From assembly GCA_944472155.2 (NCBI GenBank), contig OX235272.1, positions 91,394,020-91,458,019 of the forward strand: a stretch of 64,000 nucleotides of DNA, read 5' to 3'. Positions within the stretch are counted from its first letter, which is position 1; the number at the start of each line of letters is the position of its first letter. Positions 39,801-43,519 of this stretch are shown one piece after another. The stretch comes from Trichobilharzia szidati. Lineage: Eukaryota; Platyhelminthes; Trematoda; Strigeidida; Schistosomatidae. The position numbers were made by a program, and so were the translations under genes. The notes under the pieces were generated by a model. That model worked only from the letters and a program-made list of their open reading frames with translations, had not been told where the DNA came from and did not search any database.

Positions 39801-41344
39801 ACCTCAACGACTCCTAAAATATATGTTGCGGTAAACTTATGTGTTGTACATTTAACTAGCTAACTCTTTAGCATGGTTCATTGTAACATGGTGATGAGGT
39901 TGCACCTAATATCACACAAATAGTGAAGAGATAATATTAAATTTATTCCTGTTAAGGGATGAATTTAGGTAGATTTGGTTAATAAGAGACTACGGAAATG
40001 AACATAACCAGCGCACAATGCAATCAGCACTTTCATATACCTCTAAACTGTAGTTGTCCTTGATACTTCGTTATTTCGAAATCCACTGGTAAGTGTAAAC
40101 AAAATTGCGTGAAGAAGTCGAATAATTCCAAGTTTCGTAGATTTCATGATATTTTTTATCTCTCACATTACTCTGCTATCAGTATCAGCAAAAGTTGACT
40201 CGTTTCAGAGCAAATGCTATCTCCGTACGCCGAAGAACCTTGAAAAATCTGTGTACTGACTGAGTTCTCAACGCAGAACTTAACACAGAAATGCAGTAGT
40301 CCGAGCTGCCACACTCTGCATTGCACACAATGGTAACGGGAACTGTAATGAAAGGAAATCTATGGCGGAAAGAAGAGCTACGTGGAGTATAATGAGAATT
40401 TGATGGATCTAGTTTGGTATGGAAAAAATACAAAATCAAAGCCTTGGTTTTTTTCTTGGTTACTTTTATAGGCGTAGCCATTGAATTTAATTTGTCACAG
40501 TGTACCGATTTACCCAGTTTTTAATCGCAAAATTTGTTCCAAAGTAAGAACTAAGGTGTAGTCATTTCTAATAACCGTACAGTAGAGTTTAGTAGTCTTA
40601 CATGGTCATAGATTTCTACATACCACAGTATTCGATTGTATAACCTTCAGCCATGTAGGGTCCTTAGCAGGCACTGAGTTTGACTCTGATGTAACATTCT
40701 GAGTGAAGTCTATAACCTTCCGTGTATTTTAAGATAGGTTCCTTCAGGCCGATGATATGTGACTAATTCTCATGATAATGACCAATTACTTTTATATCTG
40801 TCATTTAGTCTGTCGAATTACGATTGGAACAGTAATCTATACGTTTATCAAAACTGATATCTCTAGTACATGTTTGATGCTGCTATATAGTTGACAACAT
40901 ATTCTACCTGAGGTACACATTTTACGGTGACTGTAAAATCTGTTATCGCGGGTAAATTGTACAACAATTAGTATCCAAGGAGTAATTACATAATCTTGTA
41001 TCCGTAGTCAGTTTTAATCATTTGTAACTGTGGTTAAATAATTCTCATGCTTACGGTAAATGTTGCAAAATAAAAACTTCATGTCTCCGTCATTACAGAA
41101 TGTTTAGTGTCAAGAAGAGTCAATAGTTTGAAAGCTGCAGTTGTGTATGTATACTTTCTTTTCTTTTATCAGCTGTTGTCAAAATAGACGCAATTTTTCT
41201 TTTCATAGGTGGATCTATTCAAACGCCATGGTGACAAGTGTACAAGCATCTCCCTCAAGTGCACAAAGACTCAGAGTAACTGCAATATTTACCCCTGTTA
41301 CTTGGATCAACTTCCGCAAAACATTTCAAATGAAGTCCTTTTGA
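15578..41344 (+). CDS. GTPBP6: GTP-binding protein 6 (HflX family), nine-exon gene
   Basis: Exons: 15578-15682, 17483-17598, 22010-22266, 25899-26088, 28057-28189, 29869-30140, 34385-34569, 37727-37885 and 41209-41344. Every junction is GT-AG and the phases join without a frame error, giving 516 codons from the ATG at 15580. Motifs: N-terminal HflX domain (residues about 28-165), G1 GYTNAGKTS (262-270), FATLD switch region (288-292), G3 DTIGF (331-335), G4 NKID (414-417), G5 SAKS (433-436), and a C-terminal WIYSNAMVTSVQ block like the vertebrate WLYKEATVQEV. HflX/GTPBP6 proteins are ribosome-binding GTPases; in animals GTPBP6 acts on mitochondrial ribosomes. A mitochondrial targeting exon may lie further 5', or the ATG may be the start; an AG directly before GTATG would also suit trans-splicing. 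All introns except the first are filled with transposons. Confidence 0.92.
16350..16990 (-). mobile_element. RTE 3' fragment, heavily decayed
   Basis: Minus-strand frames keep RVYNASVRAVYLCAFGSQPL and VFDHHYLHRT. These align with VYNASVRAVLLYACKTWPLR and VFDHRCLRR of the RTE copy at 19.0-19.8 kb. The 3' part (16.38-16.58 kb) also follows that copy. Numerous substitutions and frame changes: an old insertion in the GTPBP6 first intron. Confidence 0.75.
17215..17352 (-). mobile_element. tRNA-headed SINE, family B
   Basis: Minus strand: an A-box-like TGGCCCACTGG and a perfect B box GGTTCGAATCC, followed by CTACTACTTCAGCCTGGGCAG and CTGGGTAGTAACAG. The body can fold on itself (CCTGGGCAGCTGGGTAG). 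It shares head and body with 30965-31090. Confidence 0.75.
17483..17598 (+). CDS. GTPBP6: GTPBP6 exon 2
   Basis: Acceptor CTCTCAAG, donor GATGTA/GTAAGT. It encodes VKGVFNIRNNSNKR and then DEAIALIDSLEFWTTVDV. This corresponds to the EAEALVHTLDGWSVVQTMVV region of vertebrate GTPBP6. Enters in phase 1 and leaves in phase 0. Confidence 0.88.
17797..17899. repeat. 20-bp inverted repeat
   Basis: AGTCGTGTTCTCTGAGCTGG (17797-17816) returns as its near-perfect complement at 17880-17899, with one or two mismatches and a 63-base spacer that also contains GAAAGCTTCGCAAC versus GGAAGCTTTGTAG near 17.76 kb. Possibly a remnant terminal repeat of a small element. No coding content. Confidence 0.4.
18618..18690 (-). 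mobile_element. SINE family C, left part of a split copy
   Basis: Matches the reverse complement of the 3' part of the SINE at 20740-21062 (ACTAGTAACTAGTGTGATGT; GGTGCAGACTGAATTCT). The copy continues at 19883 after the RTE insertion, so it was interrupted. Confidence 0.8.
18681..18690. repeat. target-site duplication, left copy
   Basis: AGTCAAGTTT, identical to 19873-19882. It flanks the RTE insertion between them and lies inside a SINE that resumes directly after the right copy. Confidence 0.85.
18691..19872 (-). mobile_element. RTE-clade retrotransposon, 5'-truncated insertion with TSD
   Basis: Minus strand. The long frame 19774 to 19046 encodes the end of a reverse transcriptase: LLPGDRLFDLEYADD (Asp pair), FAPSKCKVLLHDW, FVYLGSCVSAGGGVTDEISN, RAVLLYACKTWPLRAEDMRR and KHVLRM. 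Upstream, to 19.86 kb, the PISPFLFNFAID block can be read. A short 3' untranslated region ends in an A-rich tail (AAATAAATAAAATAAAA on the minus strand) exactly at the left TSD. The C-terminal frame is intact over 242 codons, so this is a fairly young insertion (1182 bp). Confidence 0.92.
19873..20030. mobile_element. SINE family C, rearranged remainder
   Basis: From 19883 to about 19938 the sequence continues the interrupted minus-strand SINE (TGTGGCCACCACATTCTGGG). From about 19945 it switches to plus-strand SINE sequence, with GTGCCAACCAGCACGAAACC followed by CGATCGCCTCCAACCATCTA. The two halves are therefore opposite in orientation. The plus-strand half begins with a hammerhead-like motif. 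The first ten bases (19873-19882) are the right target-site duplication. Confidence 0.7.
19942..19982 (+). ncRNA. degenerate hammerhead-like ribozyme (SINE C)
   Basis: CTTG (19942-19945) pairs with CAAG (19979-19982) as stem I. CTGACAA (19946-19952) is the first core strand, with A in place of the invariant G8. GTGC/GCAC (19953-19956 / 19963-19966) is a perfect 4-bp stem II with a six-base loop. GAAA is at 19967-19970 and the GTC cleavage triplet at 19976-19978. One invariant base is lost, so cleavage is not expected. Confidence 0.55.
20630..20715 (+). mobile_element. SINE family C, internally deleted fragment
   Basis: AGATGGTTGGAGGCAATCGG (minus orientation of the SINE middle) is followed by GACTAGACACATCACACTAG and TTACTAGTGTCCAATCAAAA (plus 3' end). 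The same block occurs at 21.02-21.06 kb, so this is a scrambled fragment next to the fuller copy. Confidence 0.65.
20740..21062 (+). mobile_element. tRNA-headed SINE, family C (fullest copy)
   Basis: The head contains an A box (TAGCTTAGTGG at 20751) and a B box (GGTTCGAATCT at 20799). A hammerhead-like motif follows at 20856-20888, then a body with TTGCCTCCAACCATCTAATA and GAACTACCTAGAATGGTGGC, and a 3' end TTACTAGTGTCCAATCAAAA. Fragments of this family lie at 18.6, 19.9 and 20.6 kb, so it is locally clustered. Confidence 0.8.
20856..20888 (+). ncRNA. hammerhead-like ribozyme relic (SINE C)
   Basis: CTGGTGA (20856-20862) differs from the CTGANGA core only at position 6. Stem II is GTGC/GCAC (20863-20866 / 20873-20876), perfect. 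GAAA is at 20877-20880. A short stem III CC/GG closes around TA, and the cleavage triplet GTC is at 20886-20888. Stem I is disturbed by an inserted ACTGACTG on the 5' side. Probably inactive in this copy. Confidence 0.6.
21085..21240 (+). mobile_element. RTE 3'-terminal tail fragment
   Basis: GATAACTTAAACTGGTGTAA, then ATCTGTGCACTG and CAGTCAGTCAG, align with the end of the RTE tail at 28.7-28.8 kb and at 8.5 kb. Only the last 100-150 bp are present. Confidence 0.55.
21300..21925 (+). mobile_element. RTE-clade retrotransposon (second subfamily), C-terminal fragment
   Basis: One frame of about 155 codons encodes MGSIVSTTGGTDEDIKARIG, RQAFTTLKSVW, SVLLYGSETWCV and WRWIGHTMRKPPSDITRQAI: the region downstream of the polymerase in this RTE subfamily. 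It then degrades, and the 3' end is CTATGTTCCTCTAGGAATTA followed by an AATAATAATAA tail. The subfamily is the same as the long elements at 53.9-61.5 kb. Preserved frame suggests a relatively recent 5'-truncated copy. Confidence 0.9.
22010..22266 (+). CDS. GTPBP6: GTPBP6 exon 3
   Basis: Acceptor TTGTACTCAG, donor GATCG/GTCAGT. It encodes FFSKGVWEEISRIVIEYRDG, a Ser/Asn/Lys linker, then ATAVLINWSRLTTSQLAYIQ and AWLMPVYDR. This corresponds to FGKGNFQHLTEKI through VEVFDRF of vertebrate GTPBP6. Enters in phase 0 and leaves in phase 2. Confidence 0.92.
22370..22900. mobile_element. inverted SINE dimer, family D, copy 1
   Basis: Left half (about 22370-22590) is minus-strand SINE, with B box GGTTCGAACCCC on the minus strand near 22.52 kb. 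Right half (about 22735-22900) is plus-strand SINE with GGGTCCCAGTGGATGGATGG and GCGAAACAGATTCCCAGTAC. Between them lies a spacer with GATGACATTGGCTG. The same composite (minus SINE, spacer, plus SINE) occurs at 33475-34040 with a related spacer. The right half keeps a hammerhead-like segment (22784-22830) with GAAA but lacks the first core C; the left half is more decayed. Confidence 0.7.
23852..23879 (+). repeat. (TTA)n microsatellite
   Basis: About nine TTA units within the Penelope-like 3' region; the matching position of the 62.7 kb copy carries an AT-rich tract instead. Confidence 0.9.
23992..24011 (+). ncRNA. CTGATGA...GAAA motif in a Penelope-like tail (possible degenerate hammerhead)
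   Basis: CTGATGA (23992-23998), then GAAGCCAAC, then GAAA (24008-24011). Penelope-like elements are known to carry hammerhead ribozymes in their terminal repeats. The same motif sits at the same distance from the stop codon in the copy at 62.6 kb. However, the bases between the two core strands form no stem II, and no cleavage triplet with a pairing stem I is visible. Confidence 0.3.
24285..24640 (-). mobile_element. RTE-clade C-terminal fragment, third subfamily
   Basis: Intact minus-strand frame of 106 codons: RRLRWFGHVLRRPDDDLVKS, SWRCRRGGQLKTWLGTVKAD, LASDRRAWAAMIRDVHEAGS. This is the C-terminal block downstream of RTE polymerases. The element ends at once in a GTAAAGTAAAGTAAG pentamer tail (minus strand), a normal RTE terminus. 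It is 5'-truncated near 24.64 kb. Confidence 0.9.
24641..25190. other. GC-rich block, probably an untranslated part of a retrotransposon
   Basis: Clearly more GC-rich than its surroundings, with repeated CCGGTGA and CATACGCC motifs and many short direct repeats. No frame resembles a protein. It adjoins the RTE fragment, and both ends are abrupt. No second copy is seen in this window. Confidence 0.4.
25899..26088 (+). CDS. GTPBP6: GTPBP6 exon 4
   Basis: Acceptor CTTTCAG, donor ATTAAT/GTGAGT. It encodes YTLVVQLFTLRSRTPEAKVQ, AKLAEISLLRSRIP, then a Phe/Ser-rich loop and CKEQLMQIIN. Vertebrate counterpart: TVVLHIFRCNARTREARLQVALAEMPLHRS. Arg-Thr-x-Glu-Ala is a typical HflX motif before the helical linker. 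Enters in phase 2, leaves in phase 0. Confidence 0.93.
26110..26850 (+). mobile_element. RTE 3' fragment, very decayed
   Basis: Nucleotide blocks GCGATGATCGAATACGCAGA (minus strand) and GTCATCCCAGAGGCTCCCATACT-like sequence align with the C-terminal region and 3' end of the 18.7-19.9 kb element. In translation only pieces such as CSSAHSLVLRL survive between stops. The end TGTGCGGCGCATCTC matches that element's 3' terminus. The two parts are colinear and in one orientation. Confidence 0.7.
27140..27340 (+). mobile_element. SINE family E with RTE-like 3' end, copy 1
   Basis: B box GGGTTCGATCCCCGG-like at 27.16 kb and an acceptor-like end CCGACGCACTC, then AAGGTTGGGCATGAGGCTAG. The 3' end is GAAGCCCTATGTTCCACTGG, then GGAACGTGAAGGAAAAAAA. 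That last block is the same as the 3' end of the RTE elements at 21.9, 30.9 and 61.4 kb. Head is truncated. Confidence 0.75.
28057..28189 (+). CDS. GTPBP6: GTPBP6 exon 5 (first half of the P-loop)
   Basis: Acceptor ATTATAG, donor GCTG/GTACGA. It encodes KETHLLNQLEKISKQRVNHK, the basic coiled linker of HflX proteins, and then LPLVAVVGYTNAG. The intron splits the G1 motif between its Ala/Gly and Gly-Lys. Enters in phase 0, leaves in phase 1. Confidence 0.94.
28300..28830 (+). mobile_element. RTE 3' end, plus-strand copy
   Basis: ATTGAGATGGCAAGGACACG matches (inverted) the RHRLRWLGHVL-coding region of the 36 kb element. The stretch then runs through TAGGGTTGGGTTGGAAAAGA into the shared RTE tail (GCAGATGCATCCACTCTTTA; GCTACATGTAGTCTGGCAAC). 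Frames are broken. It lies about 200 bp from an inverted copy at 29.0 kb. Confidence 0.75.
29010..29790 (-). mobile_element. RTE 3' end, minus-strand copy
   Basis: Aligns over more than 700 bp with 35765-36470 (for example CACAAGGAGTGGATGCATCT, GTCCTAACCATCTCAATCGA, CAGTACACATGCCCTTTGGT). No open frame is left. Together with the plus copy at 28.3-28.8 kb it forms a tail-to-tail pair within the GTPBP6 intron between exons 5 and 6. Confidence 0.85.
29869..30140 (+). CDS. GTPBP6: GTPBP6 exon 6 (P-loop Lys to G3)
   Basis: Acceptor GTCTGCAG, donor GAAGCG/GTAAGT. It encodes GKTSLIRYLSKSDKLTSRPE, VFATLDIT, a longer than usual Ser/Thr-rich insert (about 25 residues), and MLLLDTIGFMSDLPTSLLAA, then FRATLNECSEA. 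Phase 1 in, phase 0 out. The insert between the switch I Thr region and G3 is longer than in the human protein. Confidence 0.96.
30255..30905 (+). mobile_element. RTE C-terminal fragment, decayed
   Basis: Same subfamily as 21.3-21.9 kb and 61 kb: GACAAGACAGACCTTTATCA, TTTGGATTTTCAACACTAAT, GTCGGACACATGCTGAGAAA, ending in TAAAGCCCTATGTTCCACTA and a CAAAGGAATAATAACAAT tail. Translation is interrupted by several stops. Confidence 0.8.
30965..31090 (-). mobile_element. tRNA-headed SINE, family B, copy 2
   Basis: Minus strand: GTTGTGGCTTATTGGGTTAA (A-box region), B box GGGTTCGAGTCC, then CTACTTCAACCTGGGCAACT and GGGTAGCATATTG. Same head and body as 17215-17352. Confidence 0.75.
31185..31620 (-). 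mobile_element. RTE C-terminal fragment (second subfamily), minus strand
   Basis: Nucleotide blocks CGCTTAACTCGTCGTTTCGC and GTGATGTCACCCGACGGTCT are the complement of the GRPRVTWRRSC and SDITRQA coding region found at 21.7 and 54.0 kb. The 5' portion to 31.7 kb (TTCCACACTGACTTCAAACT) follows the same element. Not open. Confidence 0.75.
31755..31905 (+). mobile_element. SINE family E with RTE-like 3' end, copy 2
   Basis: B-box-like GGATCGAACCC, body AAGGTTGGGCATGAGGCTAG (identical to the 27.2 kb copy), and 3' end CAAGCCCTATGTCCCACTGG with an AAGGAATAAAATAA tail. Confidence 0.75.
31987..32341 (+). mobile_element. LTR-like repeat, probable solo LTR
   Basis: Starts TATATTATGGTGAGAGCTGT and ends with a polyadenylation-type AATAAATG, then CTTGTCTTCTGTCTTTACA, the usual layout of a short LTR. 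The first 200 bp match the complement of 51.8-52.0 kb (GGGACGTAAACATTGACGT). No gag or pol is attached and no clear target-site duplication was found, so the call rests on architecture and a second copy. Confidence 0.5.
32342..33470. other. intronic DNA without recognised features
   Basis: AT-rich, short frames only, no shared repeat found in the window. It lies in the GTPBP6 intron between exons 6 and 7. Confidence 0.35.
33811..33838 (+). repeat. (TA)n microsatellite
   Basis: Fourteen TA units in the spacer of the SINE dimer; the other dimer has only CATACATATAT at the same place. Confidence 0.9.
33949..33998 (+). ncRNA. hammerhead ribozyme in a SINE, core intact
   Basis: Stem I: AGTATTG (33949-33955) pairs with CAGTACT (33992-33998), 7 bp including one G-T. 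Core strand CTGAAGA (33956-33962) keeps C3, U4, G5, A6, G8 and A9; position 7 is the tolerant one. Stem II: GTCT (33963-33966) with AGGGC (33975-33979), partly wobble. GAAA is at 33980-33983. A tiny stem III is closed by C/G. Cleavage triplet GTC is at 33989-33991, so cleavage would fall after 33991. Schistosome SINE-like Sm-alpha repeats are known to carry type I hammerheads with very short stem III. Confidence 0.75.
34050..34345 (-). mobile_element. LTR-like repeat of a Gypsy-type family, copy 1
   Basis: Minus strand: starts near TGTGGCGAGTGCTACTGACA, runs through AGGAAGACAAAGAAACACAG-like sequence and ends near CCGTTACCAAGTCTC. It aligns with 35425-35735 and 62100-62365. No gag attached here, so a solo or truncated LTR. 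Confidence 0.5.
34385..34569 (+). CDS. GTPBP6: GTPBP6 exon 7 (G4)
   Basis: Acceptor ATTACAG, donor CGAAT/GTAAGG. It encodes DLILHVVDISQPEWNSHSNH, VEELLKDIGIPTEQF, an acidic loop, and KILKVGNKIDR. The vertebrate counterpart is DLILHVRDVSHPE through NKVDL. Phase 0 in, phase 2 out. Confidence 0.95.
34690..34915 (+). mobile_element. SINE family E with RTE-like 3' end, copy 3
   Basis: A-box-like TTGGCTTAGGG, B-box-like GGTCCGAATCC, body AGTCTGGGCAACCCCACTCC, and 3' end TTGAAGCCCTATGCTCCACT followed by GCAAAGGAATAGAAAAG. The head is more complete than in copies 1 and 2. Confidence 0.7.
35099..35424 (-). mobile_element. Gypsy-type gag fragment
   Basis: Minus-strand frame: WPTAIKGDIRSFLRNLDTVA, ELAGVQDPAVGMVVLRTLLI, VKTAYDSIGGQETWNLLVKL. 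This looks like the capsid region of a Gypsy/Boudicca-type LTR retrotransposon (a helical domain with FLRN.D.VAE). An LTR-like repeat lies at once upstream (35425-35735), the correct order for LTR then gag. Only about 110 codons remain before unrelated DNA. The family assignment is moderate. Confidence 0.5.
35425..35735 (-). mobile_element. 5' LTR of the Gypsy-type element
   Basis: Minus strand: begins near TTACGGCGCGTGCTACTAAC and ends ...TTCTGCCGTTACA, followed by TTTGGTGTCACTG, a plausible primer-binding region. About 310 bp; aligns with the repeats at 34.05-34.35 and 62.1-62.37 kb. Confidence 0.6.
35760..37550 (-). mobile_element. RTE-clade retrotransposon, RT largely intact
   Basis: Minus strand. 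Polymerase blocks in order: WESEEVPSGWCKSLIIPIYK, QAGFRPGRGCIDHIFTLRQI, PTIIIFLDLKAAFDSVDREV, VVTTSGIRQGCPLSPFLFNF, LVDLEYADDIVLLGEDSDKM. One frame of 254 codons spans 37457 to 36693. It then shifts frame (36671-36405: FTYLGSTISPNGLISDEISA) and again (RAEDMKRLAVFDHRCLRSIS, RLRWLGHVLRM). The endonuclease is missing beyond 37.55 kb. The 3' untranslated region runs to about 35.77 kb and holds the tail shared by many fragments here. SR2-like by motif; inactive because of frameshifts and truncation. Confidence 0.93.
37727..37885 (+). CDS. GTPBP6: GTPBP6 exon 8 (G5)
   Basis: Acceptor ATATTATAG, donor CTTCA/GTAAGT. It encodes SEFVSTGFDALVSAKSGIGM, NELTSRIQSLLMKRLG and TVDISQGGSCLQ. SAKSG is the G5 motif. 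The end corresponds to TLRVRLAGAQLSW in vertebrates and joins in phase to exon 9, skipping the Penelope-like insertion. Confidence 0.93.
38330..39110 (-). mobile_element. Penelope-like element, second family, 3' fragment
   Basis: Minus strand: IREALKLIYYPDKLVRKYVG, an Asn-rich stretch (38.88-38.93 kb), a single in-frame TAA at 38817, then VLAYEEGTSETLRRILNKAG and a GIY-YIG domain (NNLVYLMLCNDCEVKYVGQS, then RTGAARLAEHK). It ends with an ITEALFIESTANTCTRND tail near 38.36 kb. The family differs from the elements at 23.5 and 62.8 kb. It lies in the last GTPBP6 intron. The polymerase core is absent. Confidence 0.85.
39118..39327 (+). CDS. orphan exon-like frame, unrecognised
   Basis: After TGATAG (39112-39117) a frame of 69 codons is open to TAA: QVAGTLRTTQLVVFLVPPHR, LKCLLINMKSTTAHLQQVFM, NCYGIQDIIGQLVETITDV. 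Composition looks like genuine protein. It cannot be spliced to GTPBP6 exon 8: with that phase both possible acceptors hit a stop within about 12-19 codons, and exon 9 at 41209 continues the conserved protein. It may be the end of another or an old gene, or part of an uncharacterised element. Confidence 0.35.
   Translation, partial: QVAGTLRTTQLVVFLVPPHRREVPLKCLLINMKSTTAHLQQVFMYAANCRNCYGIQDIIGQLVETITDV
39350..39840 (+). other. GC-rich block, probably 5' part of a retrotransposon
   Basis: Begins CTTCCACCTTAACGAGGTGG (a hairpin) and continues with TTAAGCGAAGTCGTGCTGCT and TCGTTCCCGGAAACTGGACA. It is clearly richer in G+C than the flanks, with no coding frame. It resembles an untranslated leader, but no attached endonuclease or polymerase is present. 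Confidence 0.35.
39841..41208. other. last GTPBP6 intron, one repeat fragment
   Basis: Apart from an inverted RTE tail at 40245-40420 (CTGAGTTCTCAACGCAGAAC; AATGCAGTAGTCCGAGCTGC), no feature is recognisable. AT-rich. Confidence 0.45.
41209..41344 (+). CDS. GTPBP6: GTPBP6 exon 9 (terminal)
   Basis: Acceptor TTTCATAG. Joined in phase 2, it reads QWIYSNAMVTSVQASPSSAQ, RLRVTAIFTPVTWINFRKTF and QMKSF, then TGA at 41342-41344. It matches the vertebrate end (SWLYKEATVQEV through AYGKFRKLF). A polyadenylation-type AATAAA at 41591-41596 lies on top of the MLH3 stop codon region of the other strand. Confidence 0.92.
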
Positions 41345-41542
41345 AAGATCTAATAACAAATCCTGCAGTGCTTCTGTCGAATTATCCATTCGAACTGAAG
41401 ATTTCAAAATCAGCTCTTTCAGTTTTTACAAGAAAACTTTCTGTATATTATCATATATGCAAACATAGGAATTGTTTTCATTGCCACTTTTGTATTATAG
41501 TGCAGAAAGATTTAAACAAGATATGTTTAATAATGTGAAAAA

Positions 41543-41548
41543 TTTATT
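41543..41548 (-). promoter_or_regulatory. putative MLH3 polyadenylation signal
   Basis: AATAAA on the minus strand, about 52 bases after the MLH3 stop codon. This predicts a very short 3' UTR that runs into the GTPBP6 3' UTR. Confidence 0.5.
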
Positions 41549-41590
41549 TTAAGAAATCCTTTTTCTTTAGTGTACAGATTTGATTTTAAT

Positions 41591-41596
41591 AATAAA
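41591..41596 (+). promoter_or_regulatory. putative GTPBP6 polyadenylation signal
   Basis: AATAAA, 247 bp after the GTPBP6 stop codon. Transcripts ending 10-30 bases later would cover the MLH3 stop (41600-41602). Confidence 0.5.
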
Positions 41597-41599
41597 ATT

Positions 41600-41778
41600 C
41601 TAGTCCTGTTTTTCAATTACTTTTATTAAAGCTGCTGTTGGGCGTCCATGGGCACACTGAAAAGCCAGACGACATCTTGAAAGTTTTGATATAAGTTCCT
41701 CCATTTGATTTTTAGTGAGTTTCTCTCCAAAACGAATAGCCATATGACAAGCACGAGATTGCAGAAGAGGACGGAGTG
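41600..41778 (-). CDS. MLH3: MLH3 terminal exon
   Basis: MutL homologue 3 pairs with MLH1 to form the MutL-gamma endonuclease used in meiotic crossing over and some mismatch repair. This exon encodes LRPLLQSRACHMAIRFGEKL, TKNQMEELISKLSRC and QCAHGRPTAALIKVIEKQD, then TAG at 41600. ACHxAIxF and QCAHGRP are the MLH3 versions of the ACRxxVxxG and CPHGRP metal-binding and dimer motifs of MutL endonucleases (CAHGRP at 41639-41656). Acceptor choice: the AG at 41779-41780 fits the phase-1 donor of the upstream exon; the AG five bases earlier would not. The protein stops about 17 residues after CAHGRP, while the human protein has a longer tail. Confidence 0.93.
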
Positions 41779-43519
41779 CTTGCCTATAAATTAAATTAGT
41801 TTCATATATTTAGGTGAATGCGAATAAAGCCATAATTTAAATTTGAATAAAATCATTAGTAGTATGCCAAGGATTCCTTCATTTTTGGCGACGTATACTG
41901 AGGATGTCTAGAATGGTGTCGATAACCTTTTAATAACTTGGGGAATTATGGATACGGGTCATATATGCCTAGGCCATCACTAGTTCGGGGTTTGAAATTA
42001 AACCATTTATGGTGCGATAAATGATCCAGTTATATGGAGATATTCAGTTCTAAGCGCAATGCCTATTTTTCGAGTTTTTGACGTTCACTACCCCTAGTAG
42101 CGTTAGGCTTATCTAATAAATGACAGCTACAACTGCTGTTTATAGACTTAGGCCACAAGCTTCCATTTACCAGGTTACCGTCATAAGAATTCTTTCCCCA
42201 AGATTTACTCAACCTGATAGTACAACTGAATCGCAGATGAGACTTGTCTATTCTTCTTCAATGCACGTAATTTCTTGTCGCATATTTGCTGTATCTGTCA
42301 AGCAGTTGATGCATCTATGCAGAACCGTCACTATGTTTCACATTTATCTATTTCCAACAGAATCATAGTGAATCAACACTTTGTTGATTTGTTTTCTGCA
42401 TAGTTTAGATTGGTATTGATTTGGTGAAGAAGTCTCATATAGTAGTCGCTAGCGTCTTGACTTGGTGCAATGCATAATTTCAGCGATTTTTTCTATCAGG
42501 TGAAAATTACATCATCCGAATAAAAGTAAGACGTTATAGATTTTAGCAACTCGTTAGGAAAAGAAGAATACTTTTACCAGGTACTATCTCAAACTCTGGA
42601 AGAAAATTATCCAATTGGTGGTGAAATGACTACACCTGAAATAAAATGGATATGACCTATCTTATAACTAAAACAATCAGGTGAACTTTAAGGAATGGAA
42701 CCAAAAGAAAATATTTCTGTAGGGTGAGACCGAAGGACTGTTAGGAAGTTTCGATTAAATTAAAAGCAGTAGCACATTGCAATCCTTAGAGATGCGACTA
42801 AGAATACTTATCTTGTTATGTATTTTTTCAGCTGTATAGCGAGAAATCTGTGATCTAATTAATATATGTTCACGTCATTATGAGTAAATCACTTTATTCA
42901 CCCACTAATTTGTCGTGTTCTCTAGATTTAATGAAGATTTTTTCCACATATTTTGACTTTCTCGTTGCGATTCGTTTCAGAAATAAAAATTTCTTTATAT
43001 GTTGTTGCAAGTTTATTCACAGAAACCTAATGGAAGGTAGTCTAAGCAACACAATAAATCTCATGTTACTAACAGAATGCGTATAATGTGATTCCTACCT
43101 ATACTGATATTAAGTTGACAGAAGATAATCCTGTGTATGAAATTTAGGACATTTGCTGAATTCTTAAGAAATATGGTTGTCCATGAAGAAGATTCCTAAA
43201 TACTTACTCCACTTCGTTATCCGCAGCCCTTTTCAAATGTCAGTTTCCCTCACAAATTAGTTTAGTCTTATTTACTATGGTATTTGTGAAATGAACGTCG
43301 TGCTTTTCTCAAAAATCATTAGGGTATAATTTCGTTTCTATATGAACAAACCAAACCAAAAATTTTCCAGAAGTCTAAAATAATGTCCTAGGATGATTTT
43401 AGATCAGTGACATGTGTAATATGTAATTAGTTTACAATGTGACAGATGTTTTGAGGCAAATAATGATTCAAAATATAAACATATTTTCAGTAAATAATTG
43501 GTAGCATACACAATATTAC
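41779..43519 (-). other. MLH3: last MLH3 intron, no features seen
   Basis: About 1.7 kb of AT-rich DNA with no recognisable transposon, unlike the introns of GTPBP6. Short frames such as 42120-42368 plus do not resemble proteins. Confidence 0.5.
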
